Shown: positions 24,458-33,577, counted from the stretch's first letter. The stretch: DNA of 64,000 nucleotides from Micromonospora chersina (GCF_900091475.1 NZ_FMIB01000002.1:3968001-4032000); one strand, 5' to 3'. Notes: generated by a model from the sequence alone, not told the origin. Numbers and translations: made by a program.

Positions 24458-25540
24458 TCAGTAGGGGTTGGGGTGGCCGGGGAGGCGGGCCTTCAGGAGG
24501 GCGGTGGAGCGGCCGGGGAGCATTGGGTTCGCTGACATCGGTGGGGAGGTGGTGCCGGTGCGGCTGGACATGCCTTCGAACAACTCCTTCAGGGCCGTCA
24601 CGCTGTCGACCCGCGGCGTCCAGCCCAGTTCCCTCTCGGCTCGTTCGCTCGACATGAGCGGGGCGTTCAGAGCCAGGTCGACCCAGCCGGTGTCGACCGG
24701 TTGCAGCCGCGCCCGCCAGGTCAGCGCCGCCGCCGCGCGCAGCACCGGGGTGGCCACCGGCACCGTCCAGCCGTGGAAGTGCCGGGCCACCAGCTCCGAG
24801 GTCAGCACCGGGTCCGCGGCGACGTTGAAGGCGCCGCGCGCATCACCCAACACGGCCCGGGCGTACGCGTCGGCCACGTCGTCGGCGTGCACCGCCTGCA
24901 TGCGCAGCCGCCGGTTCGTCGGCACCAGCGGGATCCGGCCGTACCGCAGCAGCCGCACCGGCGCCAGCGGGCCGAGGAAGTAGCGCCGGATCTCCGTGCC
25001 GGCGTCCCGCTGGAACGTCAACCCCGGCCGCAGCCGCACCACCCGCAGCTCCGGGCGCTCCCGCTGCAACCCGTCCAGCAGCGCCTCCACCTCGGCCTTG
25101 TCCCGGCTGTACGACGACGTCTCCACCCCGGTCGCCGGCCAGTTCTCGCTCACCGGATGGTCCTTCGGGCCGGGCGCGTAGGTGCCGACCGACGAGGCGT
25201 ACACCAGGGCGGGCACGCCGGCCCGGACGGCGGCCTCGATCACCGCGCGGCTGCCGCCGACGTTGGTCCGGTGCAGCGTGCGCTGGTCGTGGCTGGGCTG
25301 GATCTGCCAGGCCAGGTGCACCACGGCGCGCGCCCCTGCGAAGGCCGCCGCCAGCTTCTCGACCGCGTCGGGCGCCCCCACGTCGCAGGAGTGCCACTCC
25401 ACAGCGTCGTACGGCTCACCGGCATCCGGCCCGGGCATCCGGCGCGCCACACCGACCAGCTCCGCCCCGGACTCCCGCCGCAGCCGGCGCAGCAGCGCCG
25501 TCCCCACGTTGCCGGTCGCCCCCACGATCACGATGCGCAT
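24458..25540 (-). CDS. NAD-dependent epimerase/dehydratase family protein
   Basis: 360 residues of the extended SDR family. The Rossmann glycine motif is GATGNVG (7-13), and the catalytic Tyr-Lys is YSRDK (about 142-146). HLAW (about 71) and SSVGTY (about 115) are the usual strand elements. Residues beyond about 330 form a disordered Ser/Pro tail. Members act on nucleotide sugars or act as NADPH reductases; the substrate cannot be assigned. The start is ATG 25540. A dispersed repeat lies just past its 3' end. Confidence 0.82.
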   Translation of the reverse strand: MRIVIVGATGNVGTALLRRLRRESGAELVGVARRMPGPDAGEPYDAVEWHSCDVGAPDAVEKLAAAFAGARAVVHLAWQIQPSHDQRTLHRTNVGGSRAVIEAAVRAGVPALVYASSVGTYAPGPKDHPVSENWPATGVETSSYSRDKAEVEALLDGLQRERPELRVVRLRPGLTFQRDAGTEIRRYFLGPLAPVRLLRYGRIPLVPTNRRLRMQAVHADDVADAYARAVLGDARGAFNVAADPVLTSELVARHFHGWTVPVATPVLRAAAALTWRARLQPVDTGWVDLALNAPLMSSERAERELGWTPRVDSVTALKELFEGMSSRTGTTSPPMSANPMLPGRSTALLKARLPGHPNPY

Positions 25541-25576
25541 ACCGGTGCCGTACCCGCTGAAGCGGACAGCAACCGC

Positions 25577-25876
25577 TCACGGACGGGGGTTCGTCCGCAC
25601 CCAGCCCTTCTCCCCCTCGCGGCGGCCCTGCGTGGCGGCCAGGCAGCGCGGGCAGACGTAGCCCTCCGGGTCGGCCTCGGTGAGCACGTCGGTGTCCGAG
25701 TAGTCGAACGGCACGTGCGGGAAGCGGCGCAGCCGGGTACGGCTCAGCTGGAGCCCGCAGACCGTCTGGTTCTGGCCCGGCAACCAGGCGTGCACCTCGC
25801 CACCGGGCCGGCGTACGCCGTCGTCCCCGGCCACCTCGCTGGACGCCGCCACCGCGGCGGTGGTGCTGACCTTCAT
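25577..25876 (-). CDS. Small zinc-ribbon-like actinobacterial protein
   Basis: 99 residues from ATG 25876 (an ATG at 25909 is an alternative and gives 110). One His and three Cys, in VHAWLPGQ, VCGLQL and VCPRC, could form a His-Cys-Cys-Cys zinc site. The rest is polar with no signal or membrane segment. I do not know its function. It lies 36 nt downstream of the epimerase start on the same strand and may be in the same operon, upstream of it. Confidence 0.65.
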   Translation of the reverse strand: MKVSTTAAVAASSEVAGDDGVRRPGGEVHAWLPGQNQTVCGLQLSRTRLRRFPHVPFDYSDTDVLTEADPEGYVCPRCLAATQGRREGEKGWVRTNPRP

Positions 25877-26003
25877 ACCGGTTCCGGTTCCCCACCGGGG
25901 CGCCGTCATGCCCCTTCGGCCGCAGTGCGGCGCGAGTCTGAAGATCGACAGGTGGCGGAAGCCGGAAGCCCGGCGTGGGCGGGTTCCGGTAGCCTGGTCG
26001 GAC

Positions 26004-26075
26004 GGGCCGCTAGCTCAATGGCAGAGCTGTGGACTTTTAATCCATAGGTTCAGGGTTCGAGTCCCTGGCGGCCCA
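26004..26075 (+). tRNA. tRNA-Lys (TTT)
   Basis: Full cloverleaf by eye: acceptor GGGCCGC/GCGGCCC, D-stem GCTC/GAGC, anticodon stem GTGGA/TCCAT with loop CTTTTAA (anticodon TTT), and T-arm CAGGG-TTCGAGT-CCCTG. The discriminator is A26075 and CCA is not encoded. The length is 72 nt, with a short D-loop. Confidence 0.95.
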
Positions 26076-26089
26076 CTCCTCCGCAGGTC

Positions 26090-26111
26090 AGCGGCCCCGA
26101 TCGGGGTCGCT
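26090..26111 (+). terminator. Hairpin after tRNA-Lys
   Basis: AGCGGCCCCGA and TCGGGGTCGCT form an 11-base inverted repeat with one wobble pair 15 nt past the tRNA, consistent with tRNA transcript termination; it can also serve the convergent gene at 26127. Confidence 0.6.
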
Positions 26112-26126
26112 GTCGCCATGATCTGT

Positions 26127-26690
26127 CTACCGGCACATCGAGTCGATCAGCTCCTCGAAACCGGGAAACTCCTCCCGCGCCGCAGCGATGACCTCACTCG
26201 CCGACCTGCGCTGCGACGGCGCCCACCGTTCGGCGATCTCGGTGAGGCGGCCATCCATGCGGGGCTCGTGTTCGTGGTCGGGGTATGCCGTCGCCTCCCA
26301 GGGCCCGAAGCCGTCGGCGAGGAGCCACAGGTAGGCCCACAGGTTCTGCGCCACGACACCCATCTCACCCTCGGAACCGAGGAACACCACGGGCTGCCGC
26401 TCGATCGGCTCACCATCACGCACCAGCCAGAACGCGGCGAGGCCACCCGTGCCGTCCTGCCCGAAGACCCGGAACTCGGATCCGTCGAGCTCGGCGTTTC
26501 CCGTCCAGGCCCGCCACCACTCGGCGGTCTCACCGGCGTCGAGGAAGTCGGGGTACGGCTCGAAGTCGACACCGGCCCCGTCCCGGTAGTCGAAGCCGAC
26601 CTCATGAGCTTCGGAGAGCGCGGGCGGCAGGGCACGACGGTCGTCTGTCACGGGCAGCACCGTAGTGAGAGGGACCGACGACGCGGCCAT
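26127..26690 (-). CDS. SMI1/KNR4 (SUKH)-like protein
   Basis: 187 residues with the rhythm of SUKH proteins: a mostly beta N-terminal half ending in PVVFLGSEGEMGVVAQNLWAYLWLL (shown in parts: VVFLGSEGEMGVVA and NLWAYLWLLADG, about 100-128), then a helical C-terminus. Many SUKH proteins are immunity proteins to polymorphic toxins; no toxin is next to it here, so that role is open. It begins at 26690, facing the ABC operon, and its start codon touches the first TGTCAG repeat. Assignment rests on pattern only. Confidence 0.6.
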   Translation of the reverse strand: MAASSVPLTTVLPVTDDRRALPPALSEAHEVGFDYRDGAGVDFEPYPDFLDAGETAEWWRAWTGNAELDGSEFRVFGQDGTGGLAAFWLVRDGEPIERQPVVFLGSEGEMGVVAQNLWAYLWLLADGFGPWEATAYPDHEHEPRMDGRLTEIAERWAPSQRRSASEVIAAAREEFPGFEELIDSMCR

Positions 26691-26719
26691 GTCAGCTGTC
26701 GTGTCAGCGGCGTGTCAGG
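26690..26719 (+). promoter_or_regulatory. Triple TGTCAG direct repeats upstream of the exporter operon
   Basis: TGTCAGC, TGTCAGC and TGTCAGG begin at 26690, 26702 and 26713, i.e. with 12- and 11-nt periods, about one helical turn each. The heptamer-plus-4-nt spacing is the layout known for SARP/AfsR activators (different consensus), and a SARP gene is the convergent neighbour. The downstream promoter elements are not obvious. The sites also overlap the start of the divergent SUKH-like gene. Confidence 0.5.
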
Positions 26720-26752
26720 GGGGTGGCAGGCCGGCCGCCGATCGTGGTCCGC

Positions 26753-27697
26753 ATGACGAGTTCAGCGATCGCGGCCTCGGGGCTGCGGAAGGCGTACAAG
26801 GACAAGGTCGTTCTCGACGGCATCGACCTCGATGTCGCCGCGGGCACGGTCTTCTCCCTGCTCGGCCCGAACGGGGCGGGCAAGACGACGACGGTCAACG
26901 TGCTGACCACCTTGATGAAGGCCGACGGCGGCACGGTCCGCGTCGCCGGCCATGACGTGGCGACGGAGACGAAGGCCGTACGGGCGGCCATCGGCGTCAC
27001 CGGCCAGTTCGCCGCGGTGGACGACCTGCTGACCGGCCGCGAGAACCTCCAGTTGATGGCGGCGCTCAAGGGTCTGCGCCCGGGCGAGAGCAAGCTGGTG
27101 GTCGACGACCTGCTGGAGCGGTTCGACCTGGCGGAGTCGGCGCAGAAGATGACGACGACCTATTCCGGGGGCATGCGCCGGAAGCTGGATCTGGCGATGA
27201 CCCTGGTGGGCAAGCCGCGGATCATCTTCCTGGACGAGCCGACGACGGGCCTGGACCCGCGCAGCCGGCGGACGATGTGGGACATCATCCGCGGGCTGGT
27301 GGCCGAGGGCGTGACCATCTTCCTGACCACGCAGTACCTGGAGGAGGCCGACCGGCTCGCGGACCGGATCGCGGTGCTCGACCAGGGCAAGCTGGTCGCC
27401 CAGGGCACTCCGGCCGAGCTCAAGCGGCAGATCCCCGGCAGTCACGTCCGGCTCCGGTTCGCCGGTGACCTCGAACTCGACTCCGCCATGCGGGTCCTCA
27501 CCGACGCCACGCGCGACGACGAGGAGGACCTGATCCTGCGGGTTCCCAGCGACGGTGGGGCGAGGTCGCTGCGCGCCCTGCTGGCGCAACTCGACACCCA
27601 TTCCATCGAGGTCGAGGAGTTCTCGGTGCACACGCCGGACCTCGACGACGTCTTCCTTGCCCTGACCGGCCGTACGAGCACGAAGGTGAACGCATAA
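26753..27697 (+). CDS. DrrA-type ABC exporter ATP-binding protein
   Basis: 314 residues. Walker A LLGPNGAGKTTTV (about 36-48), signature YSGGMRRKLDLA, Walker B IIFLDEPTTGLDPRSR and the GVTIFLTTQYLEEADRLADRI block are diagnostic of daunorubicin-resistance (DrrA) exporters; the DrrA C-terminal domain is also present (FSVHTPDLDDVFLALTGR). Start ATG 26753 has no ribosome site, so leaderless translation is likely; an upstream in-frame ATG at 26723 is less plausible. It couples to the permease by a TAATG overlap. Confidence 0.92.
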   Translation: MTSSAIAASGLRKAYKDKVVLDGIDLDVAAGTVFSLLGPNGAGKTTTVNVLTTLMKADGGTVRVAGHDVATETKAVRAAIGVTGQFAAVDDLLTGRENLQLMAALKGLRPGESKLVVDDLLERFDLAESAQKMTTTYSGGMRRKLDLAMTLVGKPRIIFLDEPTTGLDPRSRRTMWDIIRGLVAEGVTIFLTTQYLEEADRLADRIAVLDQGKLVAQGTPAELKRQIPGSHVRLRFAGDLELDSAMRVLTDATRDDEEDLILRVPSDGGARSLRALLAQLDTHSIEVEEFSVHTPDLDDVFLALTGRTSTKVNA

Positions 27698-28437
27698 TGA
27701 GCCACTCGATGACCATGCTCGGTCGCAACTTCAAGCACACTCTCCGCAACCCGGTCGCGGTGTTCAACGGGGTCCTGTTCCCGATCGTCATCATGCTGAT
27801 GTTCGTCTACGTGATCGGCGGCGCCTTCGACATCGACGGGAAGTACATCGACTACATCGCCCCCGGCATGGTCGTGTTGACGATCTGCTACGGGCTGAGC
27901 GCCACAGCGCTGGCCGTGAACTCGGACATGACGAAGGGGATCATCAACCGCTTCAAGGTCATGGACATCTCGCGCAGTGCCGTACTGACCGCCCATGTCG
28001 CGGCCAGCATGCTCCGCAGCCTGATCGCCATCGCCGCCATCATCGGGGTGGCGTTCGCGCTGGGGTTCCGACCGGCCGCGAGTTTCACCGAATGGCTGGG
28101 CGTGATCGGTCTCATCGTGCTGGTGGCCTTCGCGACCAGCTGGATCACCGTCGCGCTGGGGCTGGCCGCCAAGACCCCGGAGTCGGCGGGGCTGACCTCC
28201 GTGCCGCTGGTCATGCTGCCGTTCCTGAGCAGCGCGATCGTGCCCGCCGAGACGATGGGGGCGGGCGTGCGGCAGTTCGCCGAGTACCAGCCCTTCACCC
28301 CGATCATCGAGACCCTGCGCGACCTGCTGGCCGGCGCACCGTCCGCGAGCAGCGCGGTCGCCGCCGTCGCCTGGTGCGTCGGGATCGCCCTCGTCGGCTA
28401 CGTGTGGGCGCTCTCCACCTTCAAGAAGCGAGCCTGA
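27697..28437 (+). CDS. DrrB-type ABC-2 permease
   Basis: 246 residues, six predicted membrane helices; RNPVAVFNGVLFPIVIMLMF is the usual first helix of ABC-2 drug exporters and the CR region GIINRFKVMDISRSAVL lies between helices II and III. It partners DrrA to export a hydrophobic small molecule. The start overlaps the drrA stop by one base (TAATG). The substrate is unknown; no biosynthetic genes are adjacent. Confidence 0.9.
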   Translation: MSHSMTMLGRNFKHTLRNPVAVFNGVLFPIVIMLMFVYVIGGAFDIDGKYIDYIAPGMVVLTICYGLSATALAVNSDMTKGIINRFKVMDISRSAVLTAHVAASMLRSLIAIAAIIGVAFALGFRPAASFTEWLGVIGLIVLVAFATSWITVALGLAAKTPESAGLTSVPLVMLPFLSSAIVPAETMGAGVRQFAEYQPFTPIIETLRDLLAGAPSASSAVAAVAWCVGIALVGYVWALSTFKKRA

Positions 28438-28493
28438 CGGCTTCAGGGAAGCAAGCCTGACCGGAACCCACAAGCGCACGAGGAGAAGCTGTC

Positions 28494-29330
28494 ATGCTTA
28501 CTTTCACCACGCCGGCCCCCGTCGCCGCCACCATCGAGGTCGCCGGCGCCCAGGTGCGGATCAACGCTACCGACCGGACCGACACCGTCGTGCTGGTCGA
28601 ACCCGTCGACGCGGCGAGCCGCAAGGACGTCAAGGTGGCCGAGAAGACCACTGTCGACTTCGCCGGCGGTCGGCTGTCGGTCAAGACGACCGTCTCCGGG
28701 GACAAGGACGGATCGGTCGCCATCACGATCGACCTGCCCACGGGCTCCAGCCTGGCCACCTACCTCGCCCACTCGGAGGTCCACGCCGACGGCGCGTTCG
28801 GCGGGTGCGAGCTGCACCTGGCGTCGGGCCGCGTCCAGGTCGACCGGGTCGACGCGCTGCGGGCGAACATCGCGTCCGGTGAGGTCGCGGTCGGCCACGT
28901 CGCCGGGCGCGCCGACATCGACGGTGGGGCGTTCACCCTGCGGATCGGCGAGGTCGAGGGGACTGTCGCGCTGTCCAACTCGGGCGGGCGGACCTGGATC
29001 GGCCACGCCTTCGGCGACCTGGAGCTGAGCAGCGCCAGCTGTGACTTCGACATCGACCGCGCCGACGGCGGCGTCACCGCCACGACGGCCAGCGGCGCCA
29101 TCCGGATCGGCCGGATGACGCACGGTCAGGCGAAGCTGATGAACGGCTCGGGGAACATCGAGGTCGGCATCAGCGAGAGCGCCGCCGCCCACATCGACGT
29201 CGTGAGCGAACGCGCGTCGGTGCGGGACACCGTCTCGACGGGCGGAAACCCCGACCGATCGAACGGTACGGTCTCCGTCCACGCCCGCACCCGGCACGGG
29301 GACATTGTCGTCCAGCGCGTCGCGGGCTGA
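28494..29330 (+). CDS. DUF4097-type beta-repeat protein
   Basis: 278 residues of repeating short strands (RVQVDRVDALRANIASGEVAVGHVAGR is shown in parts: IASGEVAVGHVAGRADIDGG, LSNSGGRTWIGHAFGDLEL, TASGAIRIGRM), the pattern of DUF4097/DUF4098 proteins, which form a right-handed beta-solenoid. There is no signal peptide and no membrane segment. A GAGGAGAAG site precedes the ATG. DUF4097 genes very often follow DrrAB-like exporters; the function is unknown. It ends 3 nt before the convergent SARP gene. Confidence 0.8.
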   Translation: MLTFTTPAPVAATIEVAGAQVRINATDRTDTVVLVEPVDAASRKDVKVAEKTTVDFAGGRLSVKTTVSGDKDGSVAITIDLPTGSSLATYLAHSEVHADGAFGGCELHLASGRVQVDRVDALRANIASGEVAVGHVAGRADIDGGAFTLRIGEVEGTVALSNSGGRTWIGHAFGDLELSSASCDFDIDRADGGVTATTASGAIRIGRMTHGQAKLMNGSGNIEVGISESAAAHIDVVSERASVRDTVSTGGNPDRSNGTVSVHARTRHGDIVVQRVAG

Positions 29331-29333
29331 CCC

Positions 29334-32300
29334 TCACGACGCGAGCGCGACCTCGACCAGCTCGGCCGCGCTCGACCGCGCACCCTCTTGCGTCACCTCG
29401 GCGAACCGTGCTTCGCCGAGGTGACGCCGTGCGTCCCGCTCGATCCGGGCCGCGTCCGGGTGGGCGCGATCCGGCAGTCCGCGTACGCCGACGCTGGCCG
29501 CGAGCAGCCGCGCCGCCTGCTCGTGCTGGTCGCGGCGGAGTGCGAGGTCGGCGACACCGACGAGTATCTGGGCGAGGAGGAAGGGGTGTCCCGCCTCGGA
29601 CGCCGCCTGCCAGGCCGCCACGCGGTGCGTACGGGCCTCACGGAGATCGTCGGCCAGGTAGCCGAGCACGTCGTGGATGGCCGCGCTGATGTGCGGCTGC
29701 TCCGCTTCGTCGCCCAGCACGGCGGTCGCGATCCCGAGCTGGCGGCGTGCCTCCGCGGTGTCGCCGTCCCGGCGCGCGAGCTCCGCCTTGGCGAGGGCCA
29801 GCTCGACGAGCGCGTGCGGCCAGGTGACCCCTTCGGCGCACCGTTCGGCCTCGGCGATGGCGGCCGCGCTGGCGTCCCGGTCGCCCTGGAGCGAGTACAG
29901 CAGGGCCTGCTGGGTCCGTAGCCGGATGACGTCCTCGACGGCGCCGACCTCGGTGACGACCCCGACCGCCTGCTCGTAGTGCTCGCACGCGCCCACGAAC
30001 TCGCCGCGCGTCGCGAGTTGGCCCGCCAGCTCGGCCAGGGCCAGGGAGATCCCGAACCGTTCGCCGAGCGCCCGGAACTCGGCCAGCGCCAGCTCCAGGT
30101 TGGCCTCCGCGTCCGGGCCGCCCTGGCCGAGCATGATCCGCATCTTGCCGGTCTGCCAGCGGGCCAGGGCGCGTACCCAGGGGTCCTCGTTGTCCAGCAC
30201 CGACTCGAACGCGGACACCGCGGTCTCCGGCGCCTGGAGGATGCGCTCCAGCGGGGCGACCAGGTCCAGCAGCGGGTTGCGGTGCGGGCTCTGCTGGCTG
30301 AACCGGTACGCCTTGTGGATCCACTCGGCGCCCTGGTGCTCGTCGCCGCGCCCGGAGGTCACGAAGAGCACCACCAGCCCGTACGTCATGGCCCGGACGT
30401 CGTCGGTCACCTCGCCGGGTACGCGGGTGGCCGCGATCATCAGCTCGATGCCTTCGGCCCGGCGCCCGCCGAGCCACCAGTACCAACCGGTGGCCGCCGC
30501 GAGCCGCATCGCCGCCTGCGCCTCACCTGCGGCGATCGCTCCCCGCATGGCGGCGCTGATGTTGTCGTGCTCCGCCTCGAGCGTGGCGAGCCAGTCCAGT
30601 TGTTCGGCGCGGCGGAGATGCGGCTCCGCGGTCTCGGCCAGCTCGGTGAAGTAGGCGAGGTGCGCCCGGCGGGCCGGGTCCGACTCTCCCGCTTCGGCGA
30701 GCCGATCCGCGGCGTACTCCCTGATCGTGCTGATCATCCGGTAGCGCGGGGCGCCGTCACCCTCGCTGACCAGCAGCGACTTCTCGGTCAGGGAGGTGAG
30801 CAGGTCGAGTACGTCGTCGCCGGCGCAGACCCGCTCGGCCGCCTCCAGGCTCGCCCCGCCGGAGAACACCGAGAGCCTGCCCAGGACGGTCCGTTCGGCG
30901 TCGGTGAGCAGCTCCCAGCTCCAGTCGACAACCGCGCGCAGCGTCCGGTGTCGGGGCAGCGCCGTGCGGCTCCCGCCGGTCAGCAGGCGGAACCGGTCGT
31001 CGAGCCGGTTGGCGAGCTGGTTGACGGACATGGTGCGCAGCCGGGCGGCGGCCAGTTCGATGGCGAGCGGCATCCCGTCCAGCGCCCGGCACACGCGCGC
31101 CACCGTCGACAGGGTGTGTTCGTCGGTCCCGAGGTCCTTGCGCACCGCGCCGGCCCGGTCGAGCAGCAGGCGGACCGCCGGCGAGGACGCCACCTCGCCC
31201 GGGCTGGCGTCGGTCGGCACGGCCAGCGGCTCGACCGACCACAGTGCCTCACCGGTGATGCCCAGCGGCTCCCGGCTGGTCGCCAGGATCCGCAGTCGCC
31301 GGCACTCCCCGAGTACCCGGTCGGCGAACCGCGCCGCCGACTCGATCACGTGCTCGCAGTTGTCCAGGATGAGCAGCGCCTCGCGCTCGCGGATGGCGGC
31401 GATGAGCCCGTCCACCGGGTCGGCGCTCGGTCCCGAGCCGAGCAGCGCGTCCCGGAGCCCGAGCCCCGCGAGCGTCGCCTGCGCGACGTCACCGTCGGCG
31501 CCGATCGCGGCGAGTTCCACCAACCAGACCCCGTCGGGCAGGTCACCGACCATCGTGCGCGCGGTCTCCGTGGCCAGCCTGGTCTTGCCCGAACCGCCGG
31601 GGCCGATCAGGGTGGTCAGCCGATGCTCCGCGACGAGCCCGCGGACGGCGGCGACGTCCGCGTCCCGGCCCACGAAGCTGGTCAGCTCGGCACGCACGTT
31701 CGTCTTCCGGTTCTCCTCCCGCCGGCCCAGCTCGCCGCGCAGCAGCGCGGTGTGCAGGGCCGACAGCTCCGGCGACGGGTCGACGCCCAGCGCGTCGGCC
31801 AGCGCCTCCCTCGTGCGTTCGTAGGTGAGCAGGGCCTCGGCATCGCGGCCGGCCGCAACGAGCGCGCGCATCAGCGCGGCGACAAGCGGTTCCCGCAGTG
31901 GATGCGCGGCCACCGCGTCGGTCAGCTCGGCGACCACCTCCGCGCCGTGGCCGATACCGACCTCCGCGTCGAAGCGATCCTCCATCGCGGCCAGGCGCAG
32001 CCCGTCGAGCCGCGTCACGGCCGCGTCGAACGCCGTGCTGTTCTCCAGGCCGACATCCTGGAGGGCGGCGCCGCGCCACAGGGCGAGGGCCTCGCGCAAC
32101 AGCCGGACCCGCGGCAGGCCCTCCTCCTGGCGGGCCCGGCCGAGGAGGCGTTCGAACCGCAGGGCGTCGACGGCGTCGGGGTCCACCACCAGCCGGTAGC
32201 CGCCCGGCTGCCCCTCGACCACGCCTCCCGGCAGCGCCTTCCGCAGCCGGGAAGCCAGGCGTTGCAGGGCGTTCGCGGCGTCGGTGGGCGGGTTCTCCCC

Positions 32301-32453
32301 CCAGATCCAGTCGATGAGCGTGGCCTTCGGGACGACCCGGCCCGGCTCGACCGCCAGGGCGATCAGCAGCGCGCGCAGCCGGGCGCCCGGCACGTCGGCC
32401 AGGATGCCGTCGTTCGTGCGGACCTCAAACGGTCCGAGCATCCTGACCTGCAC
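29334..32453 (-). CDS. AfsR-type SARP regulator (HTH-BTAD / NB-ARC / TPR)
   Basis: 1039 residues from GTG 32453 (ribosome site GGGAGG). The N-terminus carries the SARP OmpR-like DNA-binding domain (LRALLIALAVEPGRVV, ATLIDWIWG, ANALQRLASRLRKAL) and the BTAD domain (about 100-245). Next comes an NB-ARC/STAND ATPase with Walker A IGPGGSGKTRL (about 281-291), Walker B LLILDNCEH, and SREPLGI. The last ~430 residues are TPR-like helices. Such large SARPs activate secondary-metabolite or exporter genes, with ATP hydrolysis as a switch. It is convergent with the drrAB-DUF4097 operon, a plausible target. Confidence 0.9.
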   Translation of the reverse strand: MQVRMLGPFEVRTNDGILADVPGARLRALLIALAVEPGRVVPKATLIDWIWGENPPTDAANALQRLASRLRKALPGGVVEGQPGGYRLVVDPDAVDALRFERLLGRARQEEGLPRVRLLREALALWRGAALQDVGLENSTAFDAAVTRLDGLRLAAMEDRFDAEVGIGHGAEVVAELTDAVAAHPLREPLVAALMRALVAAGRDAEALLTYERTREALADALGVDPSPELSALHTALLRGELGRREENRKTNVRAELTSFVGRDADVAAVRGLVAEHRLTTLIGPGGSGKTRLATETARTMVGDLPDGVWLVELAAIGADGDVAQATLAGLGLRDALLGSGPSADPVDGLIAAIREREALLILDNCEHVIESAARFADRVLGECRRLRILATSREPLGITGEALWSVEPLAVPTDASPGEVASSPAVRLLLDRAGAVRKDLGTDEHTLSTVARVCRALDGMPLAIELAAARLRTMSVNQLANRLDDRFRLLTGGSRTALPRHRTLRAVVDWSWELLTDAERTVLGRLSVFSGGASLEAAERVCAGDDVLDLLTSLTEKSLLVSEGDGAPRYRMISTIREYAADRLAEAGESDPARRAHLAYFTELAETAEPHLRRAEQLDWLATLEAEHDNISAAMRGAIAAGEAQAAMRLAAATGWYWWLGGRRAEGIELMIAATRVPGEVTDDVRAMTYGLVVLFVTSGRGDEHQGAEWIHKAYRFSQQSPHRNPLLDLVAPLERILQAPETAVSAFESVLDNEDPWVRALARWQTGKMRIMLGQGGPDAEANLELALAEFRALGERFGISLALAELAGQLATRGEFVGACEHYEQAVGVVTEVGAVEDVIRLRTQQALLYSLQGDRDASAAAIAEAERCAEGVTWPHALVELALAKAELARRDGDTAEARRQLGIATAVLGDEAEQPHISAAIHDVLGYLADDLREARTHRVAAWQAASEAGHPFLLAQILVGVADLALRRDQHEQAARLLAASVGVRGLPDRAHPDAARIERDARRHLGEARFAEVTQEGARSSAAELVEVALAS

Positions 32454-32497
32454 GCGCTGATCCTCCCACGGCGGCTCGTCCGCGCCGGAACGCACCA

Positions 32498-33577
32498 CTA
32501 GCCGCTCCGCTGCCACCAGCGGCGCTTGGGGACCGGTGCGGGTGCCGGCTCCTCGGCCTCGTCGTCGTCCTGCTCGGCGCGGGCCAACACGGCGGTCGCC
32601 AACGCGCGGTCGTCCGCACGGCAGCCGGGCGTGACGAGCATCAGGTTCGCCAGTGACTCCTCGATGGTGACGAGCCGGTTCGCCGACACCGCCGCGTCGA
32701 GCCGGGCGCGGACCAACTGGCGTACCTCCGGGCGTAGGTCCGGCTCCCGGTAGGCGGCGGTGACGAGCGCGAACAGCGCGGCGTCGGCGACCCAGTCCTC
32801 GATCCCGAAGGCGAGGTCCACCAGCACCTCCCGCCGGGTCGAGGTGAGCCACGGCTGGTCCGTGGCGTGGTGCAGGATGCCGAGGCACACCCACGGCTGC
32901 AGGAGCCGGTACCAGTACGTCGGCGTCGACCTGGCCAGGTGCTGCCAGCGCGCGGTGTCCGGCGGGCCGGGCAGGTGCGCGAGCAGCCCGAGCAGGTCGT
33001 CCAGCGGCAGCCCGCCGAGCGGGGCCGCCTCCACGTATCCCGACAGCGGCGACTGCCACGGCTCCCCCGCGACCTCCCGCAGCACGGCGACCGCGGCGGC
33101 CGACGGCGCCGGCGCGGCGGGCACCGGCTCGGTGCCGTCGTACCGCCAGACCGCGTACCGGCCGGGCCGCACGGGCGTGCGGATGTCCGGGGGCGGGAAC
33201 TGGGCGATGCCGATGTCGACCGGGCCGGTGATCCGGCGGCAGGCCGTGATCGCGCTGGCCGGCTCCGCCGCGGACAGCCCGAGGCCGGTGACCTCGAGCT
33301 GCTCGCCGCGCGCCCGGCGGCCACCGAGGTCGTTGGCGATGTTGCTGATCGCCTCGCTCGGCATCGGCACCCAGTTGAGCCAGGGCCGCTTCGATCCGGC
33401 CAGGGCGAACACCACGTCGGTCATCCCGCACGGGTGCGGATCGTCGTGCACGGCGACCAGGTCCGCCACGTCGCCGGAGGCCCGGAACCGCACCGCGTGC
33501 CGGGCCGCGTCGCGGTGCGGGAAGGTGGTGTCGTCGGCCAGCTGTCGCAGGTCGGCATCCGCGTCGCCCGAAAACAT
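32498..33577 (-). CDS. Unknown protein, HEAT-like helical C-terminus
   Basis: 359 residues from ATG 33577 (a longer frame to 33745 has no support). The N-terminal ~130 residues are mixed alpha/beta; the middle and C-terminal parts are helical with regular Leu spacing (LDDLLGLLAHLPG, EVLVDLAFGIEDWVADAALFAL written in parts). The tail is acidic then basic (DDDEAEEPAP, RRWWQRSG). No catalytic motif, signal or membrane helix is seen. It lies 44 nt upstream of the SARP gene on the same strand and might be co-transcribed with it. Confidence 0.6.
   Translation of the reverse strand: MFSGDADADLRQLADDTTFPHRDAARHAVRFRASGDVADLVAVHDDPHPCGMTDVVFALAGSKRPWLNWVPMPSEAISNIANDLGGRRARGEQLEVTGLGLSAAEPASAITACRRITGPVDIGIAQFPPPDIRTPVRPGRYAVWRYDGTEPVPAAPAPSAAAVAVLREVAGEPWQSPLSGYVEAAPLGGLPLDDLLGLLAHLPGPPDTARWQHLARSTPTYWYRLLQPWVCLGILHHATDQPWLTSTRREVLVDLAFGIEDWVADAALFALVTAAYREPDLRPEVRQLVRARLDAAVSANRLVTIEESLANLMLVTPGCRADDRALATAVLARAEQDDDEAEEPAPAPVPKRRWWQRSG

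Noticed and set aside
29979..32501. 840-codon plus-strand frame
   Set aside because: It lies opposite the well-supported SARP gene and has shadow-like composition with no motifs.
26004..33577. Genomic island integrated at tRNA-Lys
   Set aside because: No integrase and no repeated 3' tRNA end were found; the exporter locus next to the tRNA is not proof of integration.
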